Source: Bemisia tabaci (lineage: Eukaryota; Arthropoda; Insecta; Hemiptera; Aleyrodidae). From it: a DNA stretch of 64,000 bases. Location: NCBI RefSeq assembly GCF_918797505.1, contig NC_092800.1:40963430-41027429 (forward strand), given 5' to 3'. The notes under the pieces are model-generated. The model had not been told where the DNA came from. It ran no database searches and saw only the letters and a list, made by a program, of their open reading frames with translations. Position numbers and translations under genes: made by a program. Position 1 is the stretch's first letter. Each line of letters starts with the position of its first letter. This document shows, piece after piece, positions 20,824 to 32,556 of the stretch.

Positions 20824-21162
20824 TATCTGTGTCCAGGAACCGTTTATATCAAGTTCCTCTCTCCGTGGCGCGTGGCATACCTAGAAATGTTTTAAATTGT
20901 GAATCATTTTTCATGACCAATGCTCGTAGGCATGAAAAATGCCTGATAACTAACCGTACTCACTCTCGTAGATATTTGCAGCATCAGCAGGGAATCAAAT
21001 ACCTCACCTGAAACAAAAAGAGAAATAATTAAAATGCATGAATAGATTTCATGTGTGTGAACCAGCATTAAACTAATTTGAAACGATTATTGAACTACGC
21101 TAGGAGAGAAAAGGGTAAAGTAAAAAATGTAGTCATTGCGATACTTTGAGGAAGTAGTTGGT
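20824..21162. other. No gene recognised
   Basis: A short hairpin GCATTTTTCATG..CATGAAAAATGC lies near 20930. Otherwise nothing seen. Confidence 0.45.
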
Positions 21163-21220
21163 ATAGGTGGAACTTTTCATTTAGGTGGAACTATTCATTA
21201 TAGGTGGAGCTATTCATTTA
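21163..21220 (+). repeat. Short tandem repeat, three 18-19 bp units
   Basis: TAGGTGGAAC-TTTTCATT-like units start at 21164, 21182 and 21201, with TTTTCAT, CTATTCAT and CTATTCAT as the second half. Confidence 0.85.
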
Positions 21221-21404
21221 GTTATAAAAAGCCTTGTTTGAAATAGCCTTGTAAGCCAGCAGGAGTTAAGGCTTTTATTGATCCTACGATTTAACAGATT
21301 TCTGAATTTCTTCAGTTTTCACGAGAAGCTCATTTTTCCTATGAGCACTTATTCCACCTTGACTCGAGAAAAAAAATATTCCTAGTGAGACAAACTCTCA
21401 TCAT

Positions 21405-21659
21405 ACTGCCGTGATAAAGAAGAACGCCGTATAAACATTCGCATGTTGCCGAATTTCCTCTCAGAAAAGATTTATTTTTGAAGAAAGTTACGAATATTTT
21501 CCATTGAAATTTTCAGACTATTCAGATCAAATTTTGAACGAAAACCCCTGAAAAATTGGTAGAGAAATATACAAAAAATGTTCTGAAAATGCGTGATTTA
21601 TTGAAGGAAATTTGGCAACGCCTGGAGGCTTATATGCCGTTTTCCCTTAGCATGGCAGT
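21405..21659. mobile_element. Family H element, copy 2, TA duplication
   Basis: ACTGCCGTGATAAAGAAGAA at the left and TTTTCCCTTAGCATGGCAGT at the right, inner GTTGCCGAATTTCCTCTC / GAAGGAAATTTGGCAACG. Treating CTGCCG..GGCAG as the element leaves TA on each side. Confidence 0.8.
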
Positions 21660-22724
21660 AAAGTCCCTGGTTTAAAGCTTCTTATCGAAACGAGTATGTT
21701 TGGTGCGAATTGAGGAACCGATCGGATGCGGTTCTTTTCTCTGACTTTTATTACCTTTCCCACGAGCTCAAAAGGTATATCGATGGTATTAAGCATACTT
21801 TAATAGCTGAAAATTTAAACCGTTCTAGAGAATCCTAATTTGTTTGAAACACCGGCATTGTTCACGTTTTTAATAATATCCCCCATCAATTTAGCTGACC
21901 GTAAAGCGGCATCTCAAAGTGGCGTCTCGAGCCAGGGGTCCAGCCGCAAAGCGGTCGGGGGTCCAATAGCTTATTTGCGTCATCAAACACGTATGGACCA
22001 AGTGTAACAGAAACTTATCAAGTTTTAACCAAGAAAAGGAGGTTTTAAGTTTTATTCTTCCATAAAAGACCCATACCGTCATAATTATACCTCTGAAGAT
22101 ACTCTGCTAACCGATCGAAAGGCTTAAGGTAATAAAAATTTAGCATAATTTCATTTTATAAAATGCGCAGTTATTTGGCTATCACTACTTTGTTATCATT
22201 CTCATCGTTCCCAACTGCTAACTGCAGCATGTTTAATTGTAAAAGACCCACTGTTAAGGGCAAAATTTAGCAACGGTCATCTCGTTCCACACATGTTTTG
22301 CCGATTTCGATTTTTTGACAGGTGACAATTACGACTGGCTGGATTCAAAAGTACCTCCATCTAATTTTCCTCCAGAATTTGACTCGGTGTGTTCTCTGTT
22401 AAACTCCTTCCAGATTATGATCACCATGGCAACAGGGCGCCTGAAAGTTCATTTTGAATGAATCGAACGTTTTTCTTGAATTTTCTGCTCTGAACGACGC
22501 GTGCAACTCCATTAATCAACGTTGCTCCGCGCGAGATACCGAAAAATAAATTGGTGACATCGAAGACTTCGATGAAGTCGAAAATTAAAAGGACTATGAT
22601 ACTCCGCACCGGTGTGTGATTTATAGGTGCAGACTTTTCGGAGACGAATCGACCATCCGAAGGCATGTTTGAAATGAATCCAGGGTTTTAACCTCCTCTC
22701 TCGTACAGTACGGGGCCGTTGAAG
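21660..22724. other. No gene recognised
   Basis: Mixed composition. A short inverted motif around AAAGCGG..CCGCAAAGCGG lies at 21900-21955. No convincing coding frame. Confidence 0.5.
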
Positions 22725-22866
22725 AATTATGTAACGCACTTTTTCCGATTTTTGACCCCTTCTTCCAATCTCAAGTAACGCAGCCCTACAACCTATCCCC
22801 CTTTTGAATTACGTAACGCTGGCGTGAGCCTCACCTTCTTGTAACGCATCGTCACGCTGGTTCAAA
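22725..22866. repeat. GTAACG-word repeat (KK)
   Basis: ATTATGTAACGCAC, AAGTAACGCAG, GAATTACGTAACGCTG and CTTGTAACGCATCGTCACGC are spaced through 140 bp. Similar TACGTAACG-bearing repeats are common in arthropods. A few like words occur near 1551-1625. Confidence 0.5.
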
Positions 22867-23205
22867 CCTCTTAAGTTGCGAATGATTCATTCCATTTTTA
22901 CACCAACAGAATGCGCATATTCAAATTATAATCCAGGATTTTCTTTTTCTAAGCACCGGTATCATAACTCAGTTTTGACTTTTTTATGGTCGACTATGTT
23001 CTTTTTTCCCGTGCGGCTAGCCCCATTCGTAAAAATATAATTTGACCATTTCACCCTTTTTTCGCATGAAAAAAAAGACACACGGCCCAATAGCGAAAAG
23101 AGTGCGTAGGATCCTTTATACTCGTGAGATAATTGAAGCATAAAACCCTACGGATTGATTTAAAACAATGCTCCAAAATTACAGCTTTCATCATGAGTAA
23201 TGGTA
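22867..23205. other. No feature recognised
   Basis: AT-rich, with no frame or repeat assigned. Confidence 0.5.
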
Positions 23206-23466
23206 CATTTGGACCGCGTTGAGTTGAAAGGAATCAAGCCACGTCAGCCATTGCCAAGTTTAATTGGGAAATTTAATTTTTTACACGAAAACGGAGGTGC
23301 AGATTTTTGTGCGAATTTTAGTGATTTTTCTGCATAGTACGAAGTAAATTCCTGAAAATTTCCAAAGGAATCCGCACGAAAGTTCTCTTGTAAAAAATTA
23401 AATTGCCTGGGTAAATTTTACAATAGCTGATGTGGCTTGGTTCCTCTCTGCTAAACGCGACCCATT
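23206..23466. mobile_element. Family G element, copy 2
   Basis: TTTGGACCGCGTTGAGTTGA and AAGGAATCAAGCCACGTC at the left; GATGTGGCTTGGTTCCTCTC and TGCTAAACGCGACCCA at the right. The interior shows CAGATTTTTGTGCGAATTTT and AAAGGAATCCGCACGAAAGT. Nearly full length, about 260 bp. Confidence 0.85.
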
Positions 23467-23894
23467 CGTTCCTTCCGCAGTGCTACGAGGGTATTAAAAA
23501 AATAAAAACGGCAATAAAACGAGGGAAAATGCCAGGATTCACCGCGCCTGCCGCAGATTCCGGGCGAAAACGACGGATCCACCCACAACTTTGCACTGGA
23601 CTTACGCGGTTATCTCCCAAGAGGGTGGCTTAAGTGGGTCAATAATGAAAGAACGGAACGGGATGGGGGCGAATCCCTATAAGAACTGAATTCCGTCACG
23701 ATGCGTTCGGTTCGGCCCTCGGCCCCTCTTATCTCTGTTGAGGGTCGGTGTGCGATTGAATCGCGTTTTCACCCTTTCCGCCCTTCGTCCCCCGCCGTGG
23801 GACCCATGTTAACACCCCGAAAGAAAGCGAAAGCCCCGCTAACTCGATTTAAAAGCCCACTCGCCAGGAATGCTTTCACTTTCCGACCGGTCAT
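23467..23894. other. No gene recognised
   Basis: GC-richer than its surroundings. The frame at 23701-24009 runs into the family A element and shows no domain. Confidence 0.5.
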
Positions 23895-24100
23895 CGCACA
23901 GTGGAGTGAGTCCATGGAGAAGTTTGAACTTTATTCGGAAACTTTACAAGCTTTTCTCTGTGTTTTTACGGAACTGAAAGATTTAAAAGTAGCTTCAATG
24001 GTTTTCTAGAGAATTTTTTTGTAAAAACCACTCTCTAAAATTGACAATATGACCAAATGAACATCAAAATGAGCAGTTTTAGTCAAAATTTTCATGTCAT
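23895..24100 (-). mobile_element. Family A element, copy 4, reverse
   Basis: Starts CGCACAGTGGAGTGAGTCC. The interior is inverted relative to copy 2: TCAATGGTTTTCTAGAG, AACATCAAAATGAGCAGTTT, TAGTCAAAATTTTCATGTC. The far terminus is degraded. Confidence 0.65.
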
Positions 24101-24185
24101 ACTTATCCAAGAGACTAGTTCTTTTTCGCTGCTCCAGGGGGAGGGAGGGGGGTTATGAGGGGTCTGCGACGATCAAGATGGAGGA

Positions 24186-24453
24186 AAAACTTCATGTGTG
24201 GGACCCGAAGTCCAGGTCTTGTAGGTCTACTTTGAAACTTTCGCATTGCTCATCCGAAAACTTAAGGTCCAGCTGCCGAACTTTCTAGTCACGCATCTGA
24301 ATTTTGGTTGACTCCGTAGACACGTTTCAACGGAAAGACCGAAGTACTTTAGATACGTGAACTTTGGCAGCTGGATCTCAAGTTTTTGGTTGTGTGATCC
24401 GAAAATTTCAGAGATTCGCATGCCCTGAACTTCGGGTCCTATACACGAAGTTT
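24186..24453. mobile_element. Family EE foldback, about 270 bp
   Basis: Arms contain AACTTCATGTGTGGGACCCG / CGGGTCCTATACACGAAGTT and CATCCGAAAACTTAAGGTCC with AGCTGCC / GGCAGCTGGATCTCAAGTTT. Imperfect, single copy. Confidence 0.65.
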
Positions 24454-24522
24454 TTTTCTTCGTGAAAAATAAAGACATTTTTAGTCTGGAAGCATGCAGT
24501 AATTAAAGCTAGGACTTCATCG

Positions 24523-24600
24523 AACCTAATGCAAGGTAGCCTAACCCAGTGAAACCTAACCTGATCAATTCAAACCTAACCCAACTTAACCTAATCGGAA
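24523..24600 (+). repeat. Degenerate CCTAA-rich stretch
   Basis: Five CCTAA words in about 75 bp (CCTAATGC, GCCTAACCC, CCTAACCTG, CCTAACCCAAC, ACCTAATCGG). It recalls the insect telomere unit TTAGG but is too irregular to call telomeric. Confidence 0.6.
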
Positions 24601-25409
24601 GTTAAATAATATCGGCATCAAGTGTGATCGTCATCGTGCATAGGAACTCAAGACCACGAAAACTCACAAGTTTATTTTAATTTAATTTTTTTCGCACCCG
24701 GACTATTGAGAGTTTGTAGCAAAATGTTAAAGTTTTGGATTCGAAATGGCTATAAATAATTACTTATTTTGACTAATTTCAAACACTGACTTTCCTAAAA
24801 CACTCGGGAAAATAGAATCAATGTACCAAATAGACAGACTGCACGCTAATATTATTCCATTTAACCTTTTTAGTTTTTCAAGCAAAAGAATGGGTTTTGA
24901 GTAAAGGCTGATCGTTAAAATTTTGATTATCCTCTCCGATGAGGTTCCTTGCCACCGAGCATCGATTTCTAGACCAGTGTGCGGCGAGGGAAGGAGAACG
25001 CTCAGCGGCATTTTCGGCTGTATTGTTGTGGCTCTGGAGGCGGATGATTTATTCACGCACATGCTTGTTTTTGTAGGTACCGATAATCTTTTACAATAAT
25101 CCTCTGACATGAAAAGCGTGGATACGCATTGTGCAACGAAGGAACAAACGTTTCGTTCGACTAGCTGGTATCTTATTTTCGGGCCCCGAAAGCTTTATCA
25201 ATGGTCATCTGAGCGATGGAACGGAGATCTCAAGGAGCTCGCATTATTTAAAATTACATGATGTCACGTGAAAACGAAAATTGGGTCATCCAGAGTGCTC
25301 GAAAGTTCGGAAGTCTACTCTTAAATTCAAAAATTCAAAACGCACGCCTAGAATCGTAGACATTTTAAATTTTCGTATAATGCTATCGGGTATGTTTCAT
25401 TCTTTGGCC
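24601..25409. other. No gene recognised
   Basis: AT-rich. The frame at 24760-25110 on the minus strand shows no domain. Confidence 0.5.
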
Positions 25410-25411
25410 AT

Positions 25412-25962
25412 GGACCAATAGACAAGGTATGAATTTAAGCGATCTGATACATGTTTCTCAACCAAAAATTCACGTAGAACACGATTCACACAACGAAAAT
25501 TACTGAAACCAACTCCAAACGAAGATATTAACGTTTTTATCTCACATTGGTTACGAGAAATTTGAACTGCCCGCTCACAAGAAACTCAAAGCTCTACGTG
25601 AGTCAAATCGCGCACTACAACGGTTTCAGCAAGCTTCTCAATCGAGCAATGTTCATTTCCCACCGTGTGTTGTTCAAACTATAAGCAATTTGCTATAGCT
25701 GAACCAAAGCGTCAAGATTGAGGTTGCCAGATTTTTATATCGCCGAGACTGTCATGATAACGTTTAGCGCGCGATGAGAATCACGCAGAGCATTGATGAG
25801 TTTCCATGAGCGGATGGTTTGAATTCACGCATCAAGAATCATTAAATATCTTCGTAAGGAATTGATTTCGGTAATTTGCGTTGTGTGCATCGTATTCTAC
25901 GTGAAATTTTGGTTAAGAAACGTGTATCAGAATGCTGAAATTCGTACTTTGTCTAGTGGTCC
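25412..25962. mobile_element. Family N element, copy 2, AT duplication
   Basis: 551 bp, ends GGACCAATAGACAAGGTATG and CTTTGTCTAGTGGTCC, flanked by AT on both sides (25410-25411, 25963-25964). It matches copy 1 throughout, for example ACTCCAAACGAAGATATTAA and TCAATCGAGCAATGTTCATT. No transposase frame in either copy. Confidence 0.88.
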
Positions 25963-26114
25963 ATGGAATGTATCTTATTTGGATCACACTTAGCAAGTAA
26001 AAACTATAATATCTGATTCATCTGTCAAAACACTTAAATGAAAAGAATGAAAAAGAGGAGATAATTTTTTGGAACGTCGCCAACGAAGGTACACATTTTC
26101 GTCGTCAGCTTAGG

Positions 26115-26410
26115 GTTTGTATTTCAATGAAAGTGTAAAGTGAAGGCGAATCACCATTTCCTCACAGAATTTGTCTAGGAACATCACTACTGCAGCTTCT
26201 GTGTGTCCGTTTTTGGAAATCTCAGGAATGAAAGCAAAGCTCTCTTCTGTTTCCGACTAAGAAGGTACCAGTGATACAACTATTACCACTTGTGTGTGAC
26301 CGCTTTTGCCTATCTGAGAAATGAAGGGGAACCACTGCTCTGCTTTTCATTTAAAGTGTGCCGCTACCACTATCGCGGATCCTGTGCAGCCGTTTTTGCG
26401 TATGTTTCAG
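26115..26410 (+). repeat. Degenerate tandem repeat QQ, about 92-bp unit
   Basis: CCGTTTTTG / CCGCTTTTG anchors lie at 26207, 26300 and 26390 (spacing 93, 90), each preceded by ACTAC/ACTATTACCACT and GTGTGTG/TGTGCAG words and followed by a GAAATGA- or GTTACTGG-like tail. Units are well diverged. Confidence 0.6.
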
Positions 26411-27436
26411 TTACTGGAGGACATCATTCATTTTTATTTTGTAACCGAAAAAGAAACTCCGCAATACGTATCTCGTTGACTCTAAGATTGTGAAAAAAAA
26501 GTAGAAGAGTAAGGGGGGAAAAAAGAAGAAAATAGCAAAGATATGTAAATTTAAGGGCTAATTAACCCTTTATTGCATAGCGTTGCATGAAAGCAACAAA
26601 TGTTTTTCAGCTTTATTTCTATGCTGGAGTATCAAATTGAATCAAAGCAAGAAATGATTTTTGGAGAGCATTATAAGTCTGATCTCCTAACTTAGAAAAA
26701 AAACTACAAAAATTGATTTCAACTGATTCTATTGTCGAAAATATACTGTATAATGTAGATTTTCTCTCCAAAATCAACGATTATAGCTCATGCAACAACG
26801 GGTTAATAATATGATTGCACAATAAGAGCCTATTAGATATTTTTTTGAAAATCTCAAGTATTTTACGCATTTGTTAGCTCTTCGAAAATCGAACCACGGA
26901 CAACCCTCGCGGAACGTCTCATATTGGATGCCGATGTTATTTTTGCCTAAAACTCAGACATTGTGCTTCTTCTCTGAAGGTCGTCCGTCGCCTACCGATT
27001 AGAAACAGCAGACAATTAGCAGTGTTCAAAAATGCCTCGTTAACCGTAAAAGACGCCGCAAGAAAAGGGTTGAAGGGCTACGTTGCTCACAATCGTTTGG
27101 CGTCATCTTCGCGGAAAAGGATTCGGCGCCTGCCGCGTTGAGGAGATGATCAACGCTTATCCGTGCCTTTTCACAGATCAGTACGTGCGTTTGTCCTGAC
27201 GACTGGGTCACGATGGCCCTACAGGGACCGTGTATTCTTCCGCACGTGCCACGCTATGATTGTTGTCCAATTTTCATGGCTTTCAATCGCTCTGTTAACT
27301 CAATGGGAACATATTGAATCCTATACCCTGATTGCCAGTTTGGATTGAATTTGGACGTATTTCAGGCAATCGGAACCAGAGATAGGTGGTAAAGAAGGTG
27401 TGTGCTTGTTATTCGAGGGCCGTAAGAATGGATGGG
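26411..27436. other. No gene recognised
   Basis: AT-rich to 26850, then mixed. Nothing with domain character. Confidence 0.5.
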
Positions 27437-27952
27437 AATGGAGATGTTGCATGTGTGAGGGATTTGCGATTTGACCATTGATTCTTATGTAAAACTTCGC
27501 GAGAAACACGATGGTGCCACTGGTTTTCACTGAAATTAACTCCCAAGCTCAAAAAAAGCTCTCAAGTAGCGGCCAAAATGGAGGGGATATCCCACGCTAT
27601 CCTGAGAGTCCACACTTCTATATCGAGACAAACTCTCTATGCAAAGACAGGGCGCAAATACATCAGCCGGGTTGCCGTGTTTTCGGTTTTGGAAACTCCC
27701 CACAAAATAGCAAACCAACTGATGTATTTGTTCCCTATCTTCGCATAAAGAGGTAGCCTTGACATAGAGGTGGACTCTCAGGGTCCACCATAGGGTTTGA
27801 TAGCCCCTCCATTTTGGCCTCAACTTGAGAGCTTTTTTAAGCTTGCAAGTTGATTTCAGAGAAAACCAGTGGCACCATCGTGTTTTTCGCCAACTTTTAC
27901 ATAAGAACCAACAGTCAAATCGCAAATTCCTCACACATGCAACATCTCCATT
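27437..27952. mobile_element. Family F long foldback, copy 1
   Basis: 516 bp with arms of about 230 bp. Ends AATGGAGATGTTGCATGTGT and ACACATGCAACATCTCCATT; arms carry AACACGATGGTGCCACTGGT, CTCAAAAAAAGCTCTC, CAAAATGGAGGGGATATCCC and CAAATACATCAGCCGGGTTG with their inverses. Copies also at 29488 and 57079. Non-coding hairpin element. Confidence 0.88.
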
Positions 27953-28013
27953 ATAAAGCGCCACTTACGTCAGCGGCGGCGACGGGAACGAGGATCTTCA
28001 TGCAGGGAGGCTT

Positions 28014-28069
28014 TAACTCATGAGCCCTGTCCACAAATATCTTGTCACATGCCCATGGCTCATGAGTTA
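28014..28069. repeat. Small inverted repeat
   Basis: TAACTCATGAGCC (28014-28026) and its exact complement GGCTCATGAGTTA (28057-28069), 30 bp apart. Could be a small palindromic element; no other copy seen. Confidence 0.75.
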
Positions 28070-28119
28070 GCACCACTTGACCATTCAAGAATATTACGTA
28101 AGCTATCTTAATGGGCGGC

Positions 28120-28175
28120 GGGGGGGGGGGGGGGTTTGAACTTGTCTCACGGGATTTCATAAGGGGGGGGGGGGG
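28120..28175. repeat. Pair of G tracts (15 and 13 bp)
   Basis: G-runs at 28120-28134 and 28163-28175, separated by GTTTGAACTTGTCTCACG-like sequence. Confidence 0.9.
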
Positions 28176-29487
28176 ATAAAGGCGGCCACGGTGATTTACG
28201 TTATATGTAATTGAACGACTAGCCCCCAAGCTGGTGAACTTTTTCTTTTCAATGGATCGGACGATGCAGAAACCCAACTTCTGCATTTTCTGAAGTTTAC
28301 ATGTTCTGAATAGTAAAAACTGGTCAGGATGTTGATAAAGCAACGTTCTCCGTTTTGTCTAGACGTTTTCCTCATCGTCAAGTCGACAACTCATCCAGAG
28401 AGCGCGAATCGTTTTCCTAGAAACGACTCGAATTGAATGTTTTCACAACAGTCGAAAAGAACGTATTTTCATCGTGTAAATCCTGCCGTTGCCTCTGCGT
28501 TCCTCGAATGGCATTCCAAGTTTCCGGCTGAAAGCATTTGCGCAACTTGTGGAAGAGACCCGAACTATCTCAACAAATCATTCTACTCATCTTTAGCAAA
28601 GATTACCGACTACCTCATAATATTTTCAATTGAAAAGATGTTAAAAATAAAGTAGATTACCGCAGTGAAATCTTCGAGCAATGTTCAATTTTCCGAAGTA
28701 TTTCTCTGCCTTCGGAGAGTCATTCGAAGTCTAATCGGACTTCATTTTGCAACATTGAACGGCTGTAGCAGGCTCATTTTAGAAACAACGAATGTGCCAT
28801 TAGTTTTCTCATGCAGATAAGTGTTTTTATGTACACATACTTTGAGCGAGAATTGGAATAACGCGGAATTGCTATTTTCAGCTCATGCGCAAAAGCCCAC
28901 TAAGATGGGAAAGAAAAAGTGGGCAGAATAGAGAAAGGGGACAGAAAGATGGGATGAATAAGATGCTATTTCTGCATAGGAACATTGATAGCACATACGT
29001 TGTTTTTAAAATGAGCTTAAAATATAATATCCCTATTTCAAAATGTAGTTCTGCTGATTCTTCATCTTTCTTCTCTCTAAATATGAAAAGGGCCCAATCG
29101 ATGATCGCTATGGTCAAAATAGAACATCGTTCTCGCGGAATTCTCGTTCATCGTTCGTGTGGGTGAAAACTGGTTGTTTTGACGGCAAGAGCATGCAGCT
29201 GGTTCCTCTTCCTGGAGATTTAGTCATTGTCTGGAGAAGATAAATTTGTAAATAAAGCTTCCACTTGCAAGAATCGATCATCGATGTGGCTAAAATAACT
29301 CCAAAGTGCAGATGTTCAATTTGATTTTTGCCGAATGCGTCAGTTTTTCATCGCAGCGCAAAGCCCTCTCGCAGCCTCTCGTGCAGGGTCGCTAAAATTT
29401 ATAGTGCTATCAGTGTGGTGACGTCACCATGCTTAGGGATTCTCCTTTACATCGAATTGGATCCAAACAACGGATATCTTTCATATG
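28176..29487. other. No gene recognised
   Basis: Mixed composition. Near 28980-29015 an ACATACGTTGTTTTTA block is shared with 32528-32550, hinting at a dispersed repeat. Confidence 0.5.
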
Positions 29488-29983
29488 TCTGGAATTTGCG
29501 ATTCATGTATTAATTCCCAGTACAATTTTGCGAGAAACACGATGGTGCCACTGGTTTCCTCTGGAATCAAATCCAAAGCTCAAAAAAAGCTCTCAAAGTT
29601 GAGGCCGTAATGGAGGGGCTATCCAACCCTATCCATATACTGAGAGTCCACCTCTATGTCAAGGCTAACTCTTCATGCGAAGATAGGGAACAATTAAATA
29701 CATCAGTTGGTTTGGTATTTTGTGGGGAGTTTCCAAAACCGAAAACACGGCAACCCCGCTGATGTATTTGCGCCCTGTCTTTGCATAGAGAGTTTGTCTC
29801 GATATAGAGGTGGACTCTCAGGGTAGCGTGAGATAGTACCTCCATTACAGCTTCAACTTTGAGAGCTTTTTTTGAGCTTTGGAGTTAATTTCAGAGAAAA
29901 CTAGTGACACCATCGTGTTTTTCGAGGAAACGTAGGAATCAGCGCTTGGATCGCAAATTCCTGACACATGCAAAAGCTTCATT
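29488..29983. mobile_element. Family F long foldback, copy 2
   Basis: Begins with eroded TGGAATTTGCGATTC, then GAGAAACACGATGGTGCCAC and CTCAAAAAAAGCTCTCAAAG. It ends with AAATTCCTGACACATGCAAA and CTTCATTA. The central region ACTCCCC/GGGGAGTTTCC is in the opposite orientation to copy 1. Confidence 0.82.
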
Positions 29984-30112
29984 AACGATAACATTACTTT
30001 TTTAAACGCTACTAATGGGAACAAATCGATACTCATCGCTTTTCCGTGACGCGGCACTAACAGCGTTCATTGTCTCTGGCGACCGTAGACTTCATTTTGG
30101 CTCACCATCCGG

Positions 30113-30349
30113 CGCACAGTGGATCGAGTCAATCAGAGAGGTCGAACATGAAATTTTTAACTAAAACTGCAAATTTTGATGTTTGATTCGTCTAATTTTA
30201 ATTTTTAAGGGGTGTTTTGCACGGTAAATTTCACGAAAAAACCAATGGAACCACTTTCAGAGCCTCAAAGTTCTGTATAAACGGAGTTATAAGGGTTTAA
30301 AATTTCCAAATTTTGTCCGACCTCTCTTACCGACCCGGTCCAGTGTGCG
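30113..30349 (+). mobile_element. Family A element, copy 5, intact termini
   Basis: 237 bp, CGCACAGTGGATCGAGTC at the left and ACCCGGTCCAGTGTGCG at the right. Inverted repeats extend about 36 bp through AGAGAGGTCG/CGACCTCTCT. GGC borders both ends if the outermost C is assigned to the flank. This is the clearest complete A unit. Confidence 0.85.
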
Positions 30350-30883
30350 GCACCTCCGAGCCGAACGTGGTTGTTTTTGTCCCGTTCCTTGTTTTCCACG
30401 CTTCTTTTTCAACATTTTTTTCCCGCCTCCACCGCGGACAGCGAAAACGGGGCCAGCGGGCAGGGGAGGGGGCAAAGGGGATGTTCAGCCGAGAGGCCCC
30501 GTCGAAGAGGACAGAACAAATGCAAAGGGTTCGAGGTGGGCACGGGCCGGAGTGGAGGGGCGGGGGGCGGGGGGGGGGGGCTGTAAAAAGAATTTAATGC
30601 ACAGAGGAAACGGGAGCGCGCCAGAAATGCGGGACCTGGATTCAGAATCTGCACCGTTGCCGAATTCGGGACGTCCTGCGGACTCCCGAGGGAGAGGACA
30701 TCCGAAAGTTGCGAAATTGTGTACGGCAAAATATCAGTACGAGCTGGGCTTACTGAAAACGTTCCGCGCCATCAATGTCAGTTCCTGAGTCGTATTTTAA
30801 GAGAGAGCTGTTGTTGAAGTATTCCTTGTCATTTTACGGGATTTCTGGACATACTCGAGAAATCTGTTAATCAATGGATATCT
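30350..30883. other. GC-rich, no gene recognised
   Basis: A GGGGCGGGGGG-rich block at 30440-30590 (including a G12 tract at 30569-30580) gives long but low-complexity frames in several phases. No domain seen. Confidence 0.5.
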
Positions 30884-31103
30884 CGTCACCTTCCGGCCGA
30901 GGTATCACAAACGCCATTCAACGTTTACAAAGAAAATGTTCAACAAAGCTGTCCGAAAATTGTACTGAATTTTCTTTGTGCTGCCGATACAATTCAGTGT
31001 AATTTTCAAGCAGATTCAACCAGCAACTTCTCTGTAAAAAAAATGGCAGCGGAACGTTTGAAACGTCGCAAGACACTTTTGATACTTTGGCCGGAAAGTG
31101 ACG
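30884..31103. mobile_element. Family U element, copy 1, uninterrupted
   Basis: CGTCACCTTCCGGCCGAGGT and ACTTTGGCCGGAAAGTGACG are inverted ends, with CATTCAACGTTTACAAAG / TTGAAACGTCGC inside. The interior AAGCTGTCCGAAA and TGTGCTGCCGAT match the nested copy at 48321, so this 220-bp copy shows the empty form. Confidence 0.8.
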
Positions 31104-32556
31104 ATCTCCGAATGTTTGGTCATATTTGGTCAAATCTGACCATTAATGTCAATTTACGATCATTTCGGGCATGATGGAAATCTCTGGCAATAAAGTTTAG
31201 TCAAATTTGGCCATTTATGTTGATTTATCATGGCCATTCTGGTAACTCAAGGGTAATTTCTGTTAATTTACGACACTTCCATTGGTTTGACTTGTTGACG
31301 GCCGCAAAAATCACGACGATGGGCACAGTTCTCAAGAACGAACTATGCCTTAAATCAAACCTACATCATCTGAATGGCAAAATTAACAATTTCGACAGAT
31401 GACATCAAAAATCTGGGTTATGATTCAAAATTTTAAAGAAAAGCAGCTCATCTAGATTGCCTGCTGATGTTCTCAAACATTCGGCCCGGTGTATCTCTAG
31501 AACAAATCGTGAACTGTGAGTAAAGAAGAAGATTTAGGAAGTCAGAGAGCTACTATGGAGCTTAAGTCTTAGATTTAAGTAAGGCAGGTCAACATGAATC
31601 CGATGTAAATTTTGTGTCTTCCTCTCCTTTTGGAGAGGTAAAAAATGTCGTAAAAGTTTGAGTTCATTTCAAAAAATCCCATCAGCTTTTCAGATGAATT
31701 CTAATTTGTAGTATTGAAATTTAGTAAATATCTTTTGGCCGAGTGACCGACTGGAGTTGAATTTCACCGCGTGCTTCTTTAAAATCACGACGGAGACTTT
31801 TGAGTGCGGCAATGCCGGAGGTGGTGCTGGGAAAATTAATGAAAAACTCGCGATGCAGGCAAAACAGGAAGCTCGGAAGTGGGAAAATTGCGGGGGGGAA
31901 CAGACTGTTTTAACGTAGATCCAGCAGGATGCCGGGTTGCATCTTTTTCCTATCAATTTGCTCCTGTTCAGGGCAAAAAGCGATTTTATTCTACAGAAAC
32001 TCAAAACTGAGTTCCAGATATCAGAATATAGAGTAGTGTACCGCAAACGTGTGCGAACAAACAGCGCCCAAAAATAATATCGAACCGAACCTTAAGTATC
32101 AAAGGAGGATAAAAGTGCAATAAATTACAAGATGCTGTTCCTCTCTCAAGATTCGCGGATTTTACAAAATGTACAATTTGCTTCGTGGAAAAATGTCCGA
32201 TTCTGTGGCGGAATGTAAAATTTTCCTTATTTTAGTTATGAGAAAGAAGAAGATCTACACTTTCGAAAATCGGCGCACGATCCTTGATTTACCACACGTT
32301 TGCCGCGATTTGCGACATCTGGAATTCTTTACATTCCTGAACTTCAGACTTTGCCAAAGCGCATGCCATGATCTGGACTGCATTTTGCATAGGGAAAAGA
32401 GATGAAAAGTACAAATAGAAAGAAGAAGAATAGCAAGCAGAGGCATGAGATGAATAAAGAAGAAGGCCGATAAGAAGTAATGAAGTAGGAACAGCCTGCA
32501 GAGCCTGCCCACGTTAGAAAATTAATAACACATACGTTGTTTTTAGAAAGAACCTA
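31104..32556. other. No gene recognised
   Basis: Two loosely similar stretches (TTTGGTCAAATCTGACCATT near 31126 and TTTAGTCAAATTTGGCCATT near 31195) may be a decayed direct repeat. A purine-rich stretch lies at 32395-32485. Confidence 0.5.

Noticed and set aside
30313..30788. Overlapping plus-strand frames up to 147 codons
   Set aside because: Driven by a G-rich block and overlapping in several phases at once; begins inside a family A element.
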